Shown in pieces: positions 1-7,751 of a stretch of DNA of 35,355 nt. The translations under genes and the position numbers were made by a program. The notes beneath the pieces are model-generated. The model did not search any database. It was given only the letters and a program-made list of their open reading frames with translations, and was not told the DNA's origin. This stretch comes from Oscillospiraceae bacterium (GTDB lineage Bacteria; Bacillota; Clostridia; Oscillospirales; Oscillospiraceae). The DNA lies in the NCBI GenBank assembly GCA_009787625.1, contig WQSX01000029.1, positions 1-35,355 of the forward strand. Direction: 5' to 3'. Positions within the stretch are counted from its first letter, which is position 1. Every line of letters begins with the position of its first letter.

Positions 1-580
1 GCATAACTTCGGGTTCTTCTTCAATTGCGCCATAAGGCACTACAAAATTCCCGATAAAATTTAGGTAAATATCAACTTGCATTGTACGTTTGCCGTCTAT
101 CCTCTTTGCCTCATGGACAACAACCTTGTCGATAAACTCATTTAATAATATTGCGTTTAGCTCGGTAAACTCCTTGTAACGGGTTACAAGCTCAATGAAT
201 TTATCTGCCCTCACGCTCTCAGCACTGTAAGTGTCGATTTCTGATTGCAGTTTTTCGATTTCACTATCAAGAGAAGTCTGCTCAGTGTCGTAGCCTGATA
301 GCAACTCTGCAAAATGCTTTTCAGGTATCTTGCCTGTGGCGTATGATTCGTACAGCTTTTTGACTAAGGCTTTGACCTCATCACTGCGGCGTTTTGACTT
401 CGTGAGCCTTTTACGGCTTTCCTTTATGACGTTTTCTTGTTGCAGATTCGATTCTTGCCGTAACCGCTGTAAAAATTCTTCTTCGTTGGTAAGTGCATAT
501 TTACTCGCCCTATTTATGGCTTTGAGTATCAGTTTTTCAACAACTTCGACACGGATATAATGACAAGTGCAACTTCTTGA
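1..580 (-). pseudogene. C-terminal fragment of Tn4451/TnpX-type large serine recombinase
   Basis: Reading the minus strand from about 580 gives SRSCTCHYIRVEVVEKLIL, then a long charged helical region and a tail ending in YLNFIGNFVVPYG near the window edge. This is the end of the zinc ribbon (CTCHYIR), the coiled coil and the DUF4368-like C-terminus of large serine recombinases of the Tn4451/TnpX group. The frame is open to base 1 and continues outside the window. It is out of frame with the N-terminal part at 529-1182, and the middle of the protein (recombinase domain and first zinc-ribbon cysteines) is absent, so this piece has no start of its own. Read as the remnant of one gene broken by an internal deletion. 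Confidence 0.8.
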
Positions 581-1182
581 ATAGTGGCGGGTGTAGGAAG
601 ATTCTCTGCTGTGAGTTCTTCAGAAATTTGGGTGACGCTTTTGCCTTGAATAATGCTCTGAAATATGCGCTTAACTATCGGTGCGGCAGTTTCATCAACA
701 ATCCAAGTATCACAATCAGTGTCATGCAAGTAGCCATAGGGGACTGCGCCGCTGACACGTTTCCCATTCTTAGTACGGGCATCATTTATAGCTCTGATTT
801 TTCTACTCGTGTCTCTTGCGTGCCATTCGGAGAACAGGTTTCTAAATGGCATGAAGTCATCTTCACCCTTTGAAGTGTCGATTGATTCGGCTACGGCTAT
901 GAGCCTTACTCCTTTTTCTCTGAGCTGTTCAAGGAACAATCCGACCCTCAAATGGTCACGACCGAGACGGCTCATATCTTTAATACATATTTGAGCGACG
1001 TTGCCGCTCTCGATTAGCTCCACCATTTTCATAAACTGAGGTCTATCCCAGCGTGTGCCGCTCCAACCGTCATCAGTTAGATGTATGAAATTGGTAAATC
1101 CATTTTTGATTGCATATTCCTCAAGGTAGGCTTTTTGGTTTTCGATTTTTTGTGCTTTAGTTTTGCTTAAAATACTTTGCAT
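529..1182 (-). pseudogene. N-terminal fragment of large serine recombinase (217 aa, truncated)
   Basis: This encodes the resolvase-type catalytic domain: NQKAYLEEYAIKNGF, DDGWSGTRWDRP, IKDMSRLGRDHLRVG and SEWHARDTSRKIRAI are the usual blocks of TnpX/Tn4451-like recombinases, which excise and insert mobile elements. The recombinase domain begins (PYGYLHD) but breaks after NLPTPAT: the next codons are a shifted reading of DNA that in the other frame encodes the zinc-ribbon end (SRSCTCHYIR), and the frame stops at 529. The junction is near 581-590. The usual N-terminal YxRxS segment with the catalytic serine is also not visible before residue 15, so it is probably inactive. The start has a GAAAGGAG-like site about 10 nt upstream. 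Confidence 0.8.
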
Positions 1183-1565
1183 GGCGTGGCTCCTTTCGGT
1201 CTTGCTTTTCGGGATTGGCTAGTGTAGAATAATCGTGACCTCCTCCTTCGGTTTTGCAGAGTGATAAAATGTCCCTCTACATATAGGAGAAAAATCGGGG
1301 GTAAATCGGAACTTATGTTTTTGAAACTTTTTACCGTAAATAATTCCTCGCTATACCTTAGTACGGCATAGTCAAACATAAATTGTTCCAACAGCTCTGA
1401 GCCTCGCCAGTCCCTATTCAGTTTTCCGAGAGGTAGCATATACACCATATGCACCGCAAATGCCTGTTTTGCCTGCGTTTTTCGGTTTATCACCGTTCCT
1501 TTATTATATAACCCTTTTGGCTTAGTGCTCGGCGTTTTGTGCGCTGTGTGATAGTAATTCATCAA
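1167..1565 (-). CDS. hypothetical ORF upstream of the recombinase remnant (132 aa)
   Basis: An open frame of 132 codons overlaps the recombinase start by 16 nt. I do not recognise the product. It is rich in Arg/Lys at both ends with a mixed centre (DWRGSELLEQFMFDYAVLRYSEELF), and has no signal peptide or membrane segment. The C-terminal third looks like translated non-coding DNA: it runs through the GAAGGAGGAGGTCACG stretch and the recombinase ribosome-binding site. The start is only 15 nt from the start of the divergent response regulator, so the region must also hold that gene's promoter. It may be a remnant of the mobile element or not a gene. Confidence 0.25.
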   Translation of the reverse strand: MMNYYHTAHKTPSTKPKGLYNKGTVINRKTQAKQAFAVHMVYMLPLGKLNRDWRGSELLEQFMFDYAVLRYSEELFTVKSFKNISSDLPPIFLLYVEGHFITLQNRRRRSRLFYTSQSRKARPKGATPCKVF

Positions 1566-1580
1566 GGATAAAACACAAAA

Positions 1581-2258
1581 ATGGACAAAATCTTAGTCAT
1601 AGAAGACGACATACACATCAGTGGGATGCTTTGTGAGCTTTTGGGGCAAAATGGTTATGCGCCTGTGGCCGCTTATTCGGGCACGGAGGCTTTGCTTTGC
1701 TTGCCGCAGGGTGGGTTTTGTCTTGTTTTGCTTGATTTAATGCTTCCGGGAAAAAGCGGTGAAGAGGTGCTTGCGGAAATTCGGTCGGAGTCGTCTGTTC
1801 CAGTTATTGTCTTGACCGCCAAAACGGACAAAGAAACTGTAGCCCACCTGCTCCGCTCGGGTGCTGATGATTACGTAGCGAAACCATTTGACAATAACGA
1901 ACTGCTTGCCAGGATTGACGTACAACTCAGGCGCGTGGTGCATGGGGTTTCGCCAAAAACTGAATTGCGCCACAAGGATATGACGCTTGATCTCGATAGC
2001 TTTGATGCGTTTATAAACGGCAATCGAGCAGGGTTATCTAAACGCGAATTTGAAATTTTAGAGCTGATGATGTCTCACCCGAACAAGGTTTTCACGAAAA
2101 ACAATCTATATGAAAGCGTCTGGGGCGGCGAGTTTCTTGGCGATGACAACACAATCAACGTACACATAAGCAAATTGCGCGGAAAGCTCCACGAAATCTC
2201 ACCCGATGCGGAGTACATCAAGACCGTCTGGGGCATTGGGTTTAAGATGGGTGAATGA
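1581..2258 (+). CDS. OmpR/PhoB-family response regulator
   Basis: Two-component response regulator of 225 aa. The receiver domain (about 1-115) has the acidic pocket E8-D9-D10, phospho-acceptor D52 (LVLLDLMLPGKSG), T79 and K101 (AKPF). The winged-helix DNA-binding domain (about 128-223) carries the typical LSKREFEILELMM and TINVHISKLRGKL. Its likely partner is the histidine kinase at 4206-5117, with an ABC transporter between them. This order (regulator, ABC ATPase, permease, kinase) is seen in bacitracin- and lantibiotic-resistance modules, so it probably activates the transporter genes in response to a cell-envelope peptide. AAGGA lies 12 nt before the ATG. The adjacent recombinase remnant suggests the module arrived on a mobile element. 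Confidence 0.93.
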   Translation: MDKILVIEDDIHISGMLCELLGQNGYAPVAAYSGTEALLCLPQGGFCLVLLDLMLPGKSGEEVLAEIRSESSVPVIVLTAKTDKETVAHLLRSGADDYVAKPFDNNELLARIDVQLRRVVHGVSPKTELRHKDMTLDLDSFDAFINGNRAGLSKREFEILELMMSHPNKVFTKNNLYESVWGGEFLGDDNTINVHISKLRGKLHEISPDAEYIKTVWGIGFKMGE

Positions 2259-2334
2259 TTTGCACAATATTTAAGACTTTTTTAAGGTTTAACTTAGAGA
2301 TAAATAAGACTTCCTTGATATCCTATGGTCATAA

Positions 2335-2492
2335 ATACTCGCGGTCATAAAAATTTGCAGAATTATTGCGCAGGATTTTTTTCGCCCTGTAAGGCGGAGG
2401 ACGCAGCCTTGCTGTCGCAAGGTAAGGACGACAACGAAGCAGGGCGGAAAAAAGACAAGCAAGAAACTGCAAATATTTATGACCGCGAGTAT
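2335..2492. repeat. 158-bp nested palindrome (MITE-like) between regulator and ABC genes
   Basis: The outer arms 2335-2360 and 2467-2492 are inverted repeats matching at 25 of 26 positions. Inside them, 2376-2389 and 2440-2453 form a second inverted pair (CGCCCTG / CAGGGCG with T6/A6 runs), and CCTTGC-TGTC-GCAAGG forms a central hairpin. The element fills most of the 251-nt gap between the regulator and the ABC ATPase, ending 3 nt before the AAGGAGG site of the latter. As RNA it would fold into one long stem in the mRNA and could attenuate or stabilise the downstream transcript. It encodes no transposase, so as DNA it has the form of a non-autonomous palindromic insertion. Confidence 0.85.
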
Positions 2493-2509
2493 AACAAGGA
2501 GGAATCGGC

Positions 2510-3421
2510 ATGACCGTGTTAAAAACCCATAACCTTACCAAGCGTTACAAGGACACAATCGCAGTTGATAATTTTAGCATTACCGTCGAAAAGGGAGATA
2601 TTTTCGGGCTCATCGGGCAAAACGGAGCAGGAAAGTCTACTTTTATGCGGCTGGTGACTTCGCTATCAAAGGCAGACAGCGGTGAGATTGAACTTTTCGG
2701 TGAATCATCACCTAAGAAGCTCGCTGCGGCAAGGGCTCGCACAGGGTGTGTCATTGAATTGCCCGCATTAAACAAAAACCTTACAGCTACGCAAAACTTG
2801 GAGTATTACCGACTTCAGCGCGGTATAGCCGACAAAAACCGAGTGCAAACTTGCCTTGAAATAGTCGGGCTGACGGATACGGGGAGGAAAAAATTTAAGA
2901 ACTTCTCTTTAGGTATGAAGCAACGTCTTGGGCTTGCTGTGGCAATGCTGAGCCAACCCGATTTTCTCATTTTAGATGAGCCGACTAACGGCCTTGACCC
3001 TACGGGAATTGTTGAGATGAGGGATTTGATTAAGCGGCTTTCTAAAGAGGGCATCACAATTCTCATTTCAAGCCACCTACTGGCGGAGCTGTCGCAAATG
3101 GCGAACAAGTATGCCATTATTCATCATGGGCGCTTAATAAATGAGCTCACCGAAGAGCAACTGCAAGAAGAGTGCAGACAGGCATTAGCCATAACTGTTG
3201 ACGATGCGCCAAAAGCTTCCGTAATTTTGGAAACGGCGCTTGGGATAAGTGATTACAAGCAAGTTTCCAAAAACGAAATCCGCATTTACGGATATACGGA
3301 CGACCCTTCCGATGTAAATTTAAAGCTAATTCAAGAAGGCGTCAGGGTTGCATACATCAAAGAGGTTGGCGACAGCCTTGAAGATTACTACACTAAACTG
3401 ATAGGGGGTGCGGCACAATGA
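2510..3421 (+). CDS. ABC transporter ATP-binding protein (BcrA-like)
   Basis: ABC ATPase of 303 aa. Walker A is GQNGAGKST (about 36-44), the signature is SLGMKQRLGLA (about 134-144) and Walker B is FLILDEPTNGLDP, followed by SSHLL. The 60-residue extension after the ATPase core is usual for the BcrA/lantibiotic-protection group, which powers export or removal of peptide antibiotics such as bacitracin. AAGGAGG is 7 nt before the ATG. It overlaps the permease by 4 nt (ATGA), so the two are translationally coupled. The long palindrome just upstream may control its expression separately from the regulator gene. The substrate is inferred from family and gene order only. Confidence 0.92.
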   Translation: MTVLKTHNLTKRYKDTIAVDNFSITVEKGDIFGLIGQNGAGKSTFMRLVTSLSKADSGEIELFGESSPKKLAAARARTGCVIELPALNKNLTATQNLEYYRLQRGIADKNRVQTCLEIVGLTDTGRKKFKNFSLGMKQRLGLAVAMLSQPDFLILDEPTNGLDPTGIVEMRDLIKRLSKEGITILISSHLLAELSQMANKYAIIHHGRLINELTEEQLQEECRQALAITVDDAPKASVILETALGISDYKQVSKNEIRIYGYTDDPSDVNLKLIQEGVRVAYIKEVGDSLEDYYTKLIGGAAQ

Positions 3422-4209
3422 GCAACATTATTCGTGCAGATATTTATTCAATTGTTAGAGGTAAAGCACTCTACGTCACATTTGCTTTGATTATGATTTT
3501 TCATATTATTACTATAGGCACTCAGTCAGCAGGGGGAATTACAATAGGTGGAGCGGGAAACCTTGGCATGGAAATTCCTGAAGTGGGTTTCGACGGCATA
3601 AGAAGTGCCTCATTCCTATACAGCCAAATGGATACAATGGCGTTTTTCCTGTTGCCACTCATCATCTTGGCGGCGGCACCCATTTTCTCAAATCAAACAG
3701 TAAAAAACGATATTGCCTGGGGCATCTCAAGAACAAAGCTCTATATGTCGAAACTTGCAATTGCAATTGGTTTGTGTGTTCTTATGGTGTTATTTCACAT
3801 GGGTGTGGGCATGGCTTTTGCAACATTGCTCCACGGCTGGGGCGGAATTACCCCTGATGGGTTTTGGCTCGGTCTGCTTCAAACTGTTGGCGCACAACTG
3901 GTTATGCTGATTGCCCTGACCTGCATTGGAGCATTTCTCATATTCACCTTTAGGCGTACTGCAATAGTCAATGGAGCATATATTGCGTTTTACCTGATTC
4001 CCTCAATGCTACTATCATTTTTTCACAGTCAAGGGTTCAATGTTACGCGCCTTTTGGATTTTGATATAATGTCAGGCATTAACAGGCTCGGATTTTTAAG
4101 CCAGCTTGAAACTTACTCAATTCTCACGATTTTAGGTGTCGGCGCAGCTTATATTGTTGTTACAACAGTCGCGGGAATAATCTTATTTAAGAGGGCGGAG
4201 ATTAAGTGA
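3418..4209 (+). CDS. ABC-2 type permease (BcrB-like)
   Basis: Membrane protein of 263 aa with about six hydrophobic segments: residues 15-35, about 80-95, 115-140, 160-185, 190-205 and 235-258. The first large outside loop is glycine-rich (GGITIGGAGNLG). It pairs with the ATPase encoded just upstream (ATGA overlap) to form an exporter of the bacitracin/lantibiotic-resistance type. Its end overlaps the kinase start (GTGA), so the three genes form a tightly coupled unit. No catalytic motif is expected. The assignment rests on topology, length and neighbours. Confidence 0.85.
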   Translation: MSNIIRADIYSIVRGKALYVTFALIMIFHIITIGTQSAGGITIGGAGNLGMEIPEVGFDGIRSASFLYSQMDTMAFFLLPLIILAAAPIFSNQTVKNDIAWGISRTKLYMSKLAIAIGLCVLMVLFHMGVGMAFATLLHGWGGITPDGFWLGLLQTVGAQLVMLIALTCIGAFLIFTFRRTAIVNGAYIAFYLIPSMLLSFFHSQGFNVTRLLDFDIMSGINRLGFLSQLETYSILTILGVGAAYIVVTTVAGIILFKRAEIK

Positions 4210-5117
4210 CAAATTTTTCAGTAATTGCGATAATAGCCTGTGGTATTTTTGCCATAGGCTTTGCCGCTGTGCTGATAAAATTGTTGCTCATAAAAAGAGA
4301 CATTCGTAAGATGGGTGAGAGACTGAACGACATTACTCAAACCGACACAAACGCGGAGTTGACTACACAAACTTTTGATAAAGATGTTGTAACACTGGTT
4401 CAAAATATTAATTCTACACTGGAGAGAAATCGCCAAGATTATTTTGAGCTAAAGCGAACGGAAGCCATACTCAAGCGCACAATAACAAACATTTCCCACG
4501 ACCTGCGCACACCACTCACAGCGGCGCACGGCTATCTGCAAATGCTTGAGTCTGCCGAGCTGAGCGAAGAAACAAGGGTGCAATATATAAAAATCATAGA
4601 CGGGCGACTCAATAATCTTGGGGTGCTTATGAGTGATTTGTTTGAATTTTCACGTATTATCGAGGGAAGCATGGAGCTTGAAATGTCGCGGATCAATCTT
4701 GGAAACGCCCTGCGTGACGCTCTTTCAGATGCGTATGTAGAACTTGAAAACAAATGTTTCGCTGTAGAGACTGATATTTCGGACACGCCCGTGATGTGCT
4801 TTTGCGATGTGGACGCACTCAGGCGTGTGCTGCAAAATTTGCTTAAAAATGTCTGCGTCCACGGCAAGGAATTTTTACGCGTTCGATTAATTGGCAATCG
4901 CATCGAAATTTCAAACCGAGCTGATGATCTCGACAAGATAGATATAGCAAGCATATTCGAGCGGCTATACACCGCCGACTCATCACGGAGCAACAAAAAC
5001 ACAGGCTTAGGTCTTGCCATAGCAAAAGAGCTGACCGAGCGTATGGACGGCAAGCTTGAGGCGAGCGTAGAGGGCGATATGTTCACGATGCGGTTGGAAT
5101 TTTCATTATGTAATTGA
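4206..5117 (+). CDS. sensor histidine kinase, one transmembrane segment
   Basis: Histidine kinase of 303 aa. There is a single N-terminal membrane helix (about 5-27), a short linker, and the dimerisation/phospho-acceptor motif TNISHDLRTPLTAAHGY with H98. The ATPase domain has an N box (LQNLLKNVCVHG) and G box (NTGLGLAIAKEL). It has almost no extracytoplasmic domain, as in kinases that sense peptides through a partner ABC transporter. The start is GTG at 4206 overlapping the permease stop (GTGA). It should phosphorylate D52 of the regulator at 1581-2258. The transcript probably ends near the REP-like hairpin 9 nt after the stop codon. Confidence 0.9.
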   Translation: MTNFSVIAIIACGIFAIGFAAVLIKLLLIKRDIRKMGERLNDITQTDTNAELTTQTFDKDVVTLVQNINSTLERNRQDYFELKRTEAILKRTITNISHDLRTPLTAAHGYLQMLESAELSEETRVQYIKIIDGRLNNLGVLMSDLFEFSRIIEGSMELEMSRINLGNALRDALSDAYVELENKCFAVETDISDTPVMCFCDVDALRRVLQNLLKNVCVHGKEFLRVRLIGNRIEISNRADDLDKIDIASIFERLYTADSSRSNKNTGLGLAIAKELTERMDGKLEASVEGDMFTMRLEFSLCN

Positions 5118-5125
5118 TTGCTTTT

Positions 5126-5153
5126 GTCATTCTGCGCGCAGTCGCAGAATGAC
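5126..5153. repeat. REP-like hairpin after the kinase gene
   Basis: GTCATTCTGCG (5126-5136) and CGCAGAATGAC (5143-5153) form a perfect 11-bp stem with loop CGCAGT. There is no T-run after it, so it is not a classic terminator. The reverse complement of the first 23 bases recurs at 23678-23699 with one change, so this is a dispersed palindromic repeat. It could protect the 3' end of the ABC/kinase mRNA. Confidence 0.75.
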
Positions 5154-5215
5154 GAAGCATTTAATGTTGACCGTAAACAGTACCCAACAATTAACTTTTT
5201 ATTTTAAATTAAAGC

Positions 5216-5262
5216 TAAACTTTTCTTTAGCTTTAACCGATAATAGATAATGGGAGTATAAT
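5216..5262 (+). promoter_or_regulatory. sigma-D/FliA-like promoter, with an overlapping sigma-A-like -10
   Basis: TAAA at 5216-5219, a 16-nt spacer, then ACCGATAA at 5236-5243 fits the flagellar sigma-D consensus (TAAA-N14-16-GCCGATAT). A TATAAT at 5257-5262 just downstream could serve sigma-A, although no good -35 precedes it. Transcripts from either would have a 140-160 nt leader before the gene at 5406. The leader contains an imperfect stem GGACGCGC (5278-5285) / GCGCGTTCC (5319-5327). The flagellar-type promoter fits the FliD-like gene downstream. Confidence 0.5.
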
Positions 5263-5405
5263 CTAAACGAGACGCAAGGACGCGCCTCGCGGTGGAGCAA
5301 AAAGGAGATTGCCGCATTGCGCGTTCCGGATAACCATTCGGGACTATTTTCCATTCAAAAAGTAAATAGGAAACAGATATTTTTAATTGAGAAAGGAATC
5401 AAAAT

Positions 5406-5987
5406 ATGAATATCAATGCTATGAAAGTTTGCACGCCTTATTACGGAGAAATTGAAAACAAGTATAAGCAGGCTGCATCACCGATTTATGACAGTACGGA
5501 AAAAAATATGTCGTTTAACGCAAGAATTCTCAGCTATTTAACTTCAGCTACCGAACCGGACGTGCCTGAAGCCGTGAAAACTACCCAAGATATTCTCGCA
5601 TATCTGCGGGAAATGATGCCCGGTTGGGTCATCGCCTATGAAGATGGTGGTTGGGCACCGGGTTTCCGCAACCTCAAAATAGAATACGAGCTACTTCAAC
5701 TCATGGCTGAATGTCCTGAAATAAAGAAAAAAGTTAAGGAAATAATTCGTGGCTTTGAATATTTGGTGCCTAAATTAGAAGAGTGGCATGCGCAAAATCA
5801 AGAAAGAATGCTAAATATCAGCATTACGAGAGATGCCAACGGCAACTTCATGGGGCTGGTTTCAATAGGTGACAGCGATGGCTTGCCCTTTGAACTATCT
5901 GAGGACTGGAGACAGTGGTACTACATAATGATTGAAAAGCTTGAAGCACTGAGGCAAAATGATAACTCCGAAGATGTTGCTGCGTAG
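5406..5987 (+). CDS. uncharacterised protein behind a flagellar-type promoter (193 aa)
   Basis: I do not recognise this protein. It is soluble, acidic and mostly helical, without signal peptide or membrane segment. The middle (about 60-130) has a tryptophan/glycine stretch (PGWVIAYEDGGWAPGF) followed by two amphipathic helices rich in Glu and Lys. The end has a beta-like block (LNISITRDANGNFMGLVSIGD) and then FELSEDWRQWYYIMIEKLEAL. GAGAAAGGA is 9 nt before the ATG. It stands alone between the kinase and the FliD-like gene, and the sigma-D-like promoter suggests co-expression with late flagellar genes. A flagellar export chaperone or filament-associated factor is possible but unproven. Confidence 0.7.
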   Translation: MNINAMKVCTPYYGEIENKYKQAASPIYDSTEKNMSFNARILSYLTSATEPDVPEAVKTTQDILAYLREMMPGWVIAYEDGGWAPGFRNLKIEYELLQLMAECPEIKKKVKEIIRGFEYLVPKLEEWHAQNQERMLNISITRDANGNFMGLVSIGDSDGLPFELSEDWRQWYYIMIEKLEALRQNDNSEDVAA

Positions 5988-6106
5988 TTGCAATAGGCAA
6001 TTGCGAAAGTCGCAAGACAAAACACCCACAGGCGGCTGCCGTTTTGACCGGCAAGACTATGATATCCAAAAATATCACAAATATGGTATGAATTCACTAA
6101 AAAATG

Positions 6107-6135
6107 TTGACAACGCGATATTAATAGGGTAGTAT
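6107..6135 (+). promoter_or_regulatory. sigma-A promoter of the FliD-like gene
   Basis: TTGACA (6107-6112), a 17-nt spacer, then TAGTAT (6130-6135). The transcript would start near 6142, giving a leader of about 47 nt with GGAGGT at 6175-6180 before the ATG at 6189. Confidence 0.7.
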
Positions 6136-6188
6136 AGTATAAGTTAGAGTTAGCTTTGGTACTTGAAATTACATGGAGGTAATGAGAT

Positions 6189-7502
6189 ATGAACGTAGGA
6201 GGCGTAGGAAATAACAACTGGTGGGCTAATGCTTCGGGGCGTAATCCCGGCATTGGCAATTGGAATCAACCGCTCGCTGTGAGGCAGGGCGGCACTCTGC
6301 ATGGCGGTGTTTCGGAAGGTGCAAGAAACTCTATAGTTTCACTTAGAGAGACTTCAGGTGCTCTTTCGCAGGCACTCAATGCCATTCGCGGCATTGGCAA
6401 CATGCTAAATCCGCCAATGCAGGCTCGGCAGCCTAATTCAGCCAACACTGATGCACTTGCCATAAGATCTTTTGACTCAAGCAGGCTCAGAGGTTCGGTC
6501 GCAACGCGGGATTTCAGTGTTGAAGTCTTGCAAGTGGCACAGGCTCAAACGCATGAGGGGCATGAACTCAACGCTTCTGCTCTTGCAACAGAGTCCGGCT
6601 TTAGCGTGGGCGACCACCACATAGCTATCAACATTGGCAACAGGCAGTTTGACTTTCATTTCACTGTGTCTGAAAATGACACAACCAGAGATGTTCAGCA
6701 ACGTATAGCCAGCGCCATAAATTCCAGAAGTGATGTCGCTGTCACAGCGAATGTCAATTTTGATGCTGAGGCAGGCACAAGCGCACTCGTACTGCGCTCA
6801 TCGCAGACAGGTGTTGACGAAAATGTCGGAGCCGGTCAGCCTAACTTCAGTGTCCACAGTGTTACCGGAAATGCGGTTGAGGCATCGGGCGTAGATCTTA
6901 TGACACAAAGCGCACAAAATGCGGCGTTCAGAGTCAACCGTGGTTTCACGGGCGCATTGCAGACCTCAAGGTCTAACGAAGTTGATCTCGGATTTGGCAT
7001 AATGGCAGAACTTAGAGAGACAGGCACTACAGAGATAGAGATGGGCAGGGATACCGTCACTCAACAAAATGCGTTTCGCCATATGGTCAACTCATTTAAT
7101 GAGTTAGTGAGTGCCGCAAACAATGCAAGCCGTGGCAGTTCTTTGGCAAGCGAGCTTAGCGGAATAGTCAGAAACTTTTCAAGCCAACTTGAGCGCATTG
7201 GTATTTCTTTAAATTCAGAAGGACGGATGCAAATTGACGAGGCACGTATGGCGGCTGCCGCTGAGAGCGGTGAGCTTGAAAATTTTGCAAACCGTGATGG
7301 TTTTAATTTCATGAGTCGCCTGACCAGAACAGCCGATAATGTGAGCGGAAATCCTGCCGCATTCACAGACCAAGCGGCGTCAAGCATGGGTAACATTGAC
7401 CCTGCAAACTTTATGAATTCAGGCGTGAACTTCTCTCCGATGCAAACTGTAATGATGACAAGGTTTATGAACCTTGGTATGCTTTTTGATTCGCTTGGGT
7501 AA
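6189..7502 (+). CDS. FliD-like flagellar hook-associated protein
   Basis: Protein of 437 aa with features of the flagellar filament cap/hook-associated family. DFSVEVLQVAQAQT (about 108-121) resembles the FliD N-terminal beta block. A flagellin-IN-like region (about 150-215) is followed by AQNAAFRVNRGF...SNEVDLGFGIMAELRETG (about 243-285) and MVNSFNELVSAANN (about 303-316), the D0/D1-type helix start of FliD. The first 50 residues are Gly/Asn/Trp-rich and unlike standard FliD (no ISGLxSGLDT start), and the C-terminus is Met/Phe-rich. It may be a divergent cap or a specialised surface paralogue. No signal peptide, as expected for export by the flagellar type III system. It has its own sigma-A promoter and a strong GGAGGT site. 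Confidence 0.72.
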   Translation: MNVGGVGNNNWWANASGRNPGIGNWNQPLAVRQGGTLHGGVSEGARNSIVSLRETSGALSQALNAIRGIGNMLNPPMQARQPNSANTDALAIRSFDSSRLRGSVATRDFSVEVLQVAQAQTHEGHELNASALATESGFSVGDHHIAINIGNRQFDFHFTVSENDTTRDVQQRIASAINSRSDVAVTANVNFDAEAGTSALVLRSSQTGVDENVGAGQPNFSVHSVTGNAVEASGVDLMTQSAQNAAFRVNRGFTGALQTSRSNEVDLGFGIMAELRETGTTEIEMGRDTVTQQNAFRHMVNSFNELVSAANNASRGSSLASELSGIVRNFSSQLERIGISLNSEGRMQIDEARMAAAAESGELENFANRDGFNFMSRLTRTADNVSGNPAAFTDQAASSMGNIDPANFMNSGVNFSPMQTVMMTRFMNLGMLFDSLG

Positions 7503-7521
7503 TTCCATTGCACGCATTCCC

Positions 7522-7615
7522 GCAGAGGTTGGGTTATTTGCTCCGCTTTTTTCGAGCCATCGGGATCTACACCGCTGTTCTCGAAAAAAGACTCCGCAAA
7601 CAACCCGGCCTCTGC
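7522..7615. repeat. hairpin element family A, copy 1
   Basis: The arms 7522-7556 and 7580-7615 are inverted repeats with a few mismatches (GCAGAGG..GGGTT..TTTGC..TTTTTTCGAG). The centre 7553-7583 (CGAG-CCATCGGGATCTACACCGCTGTT-CTCG) is identical over 31 nt to copy 2 at 10560-10650, whereas the outer arms differ. It lies directly after the FliD-like gene and probably ends or protects that transcript. Confidence 0.85.
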
Positions 7616-7672
7616 TCACTTTTGAGCGCAGTTGAGACAGAGAATCGTCCCCTGTCTTATACACATAAACTA

Positions 7673-7701
7673 TTGACAATATTTTTCTTTTATAATATAG
7701 T
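7673..7701 (+). promoter_or_regulatory. sigma-A promoter of the aldo/keto reductase
   Basis: TTGACA (7673-7678), a 17-nt spacer, then TATAGT (7696-7701). The region between 7616 and the ATG at 7752 has no other gene. GAAAGGA at 7734-7740 is the ribosome-binding site. Confidence 0.7.
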
Positions 7702-7751
7702 TATTCCACACTAAGGTTAGCACATAAGAAGCTGAAAGGAAAGAATTATCT

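Noticed and set aside
2325..2541. Open frames on both strands between regulator and ABC ATPase
   Set aside because: They arise from the palindrome, which reads similarly on both strands; no ribosome-binding sites.
5990..6058. Sequence resembling a c-di-GMP-I (GEMM) riboswitch before the FliD-like gene (AATAGGCAA, GCGAAAG, AAAACACC, GGCTGCCG)
   Set aside because: The GAAA tetraloop is not closed by a good stem (TTGCGA/TCGCAA pairs through it), the GACGCAAAGCC block is degraded and the second helix is nearly absent. A clear promoter for the gene also lies downstream of it. Infernal against RF01051 would decide.
7557..7667. GATCTACAC and CTGTCTTATACACAT resemble sequencing-adapter / Tn5 mosaic-end sequence
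   Set aside because: The first lies in a 31-nt repeat core present twice with different flanking arms, and the second lacks two bases of the mosaic end. Both sit in continuous natural-looking sequence next to promoters and genes.
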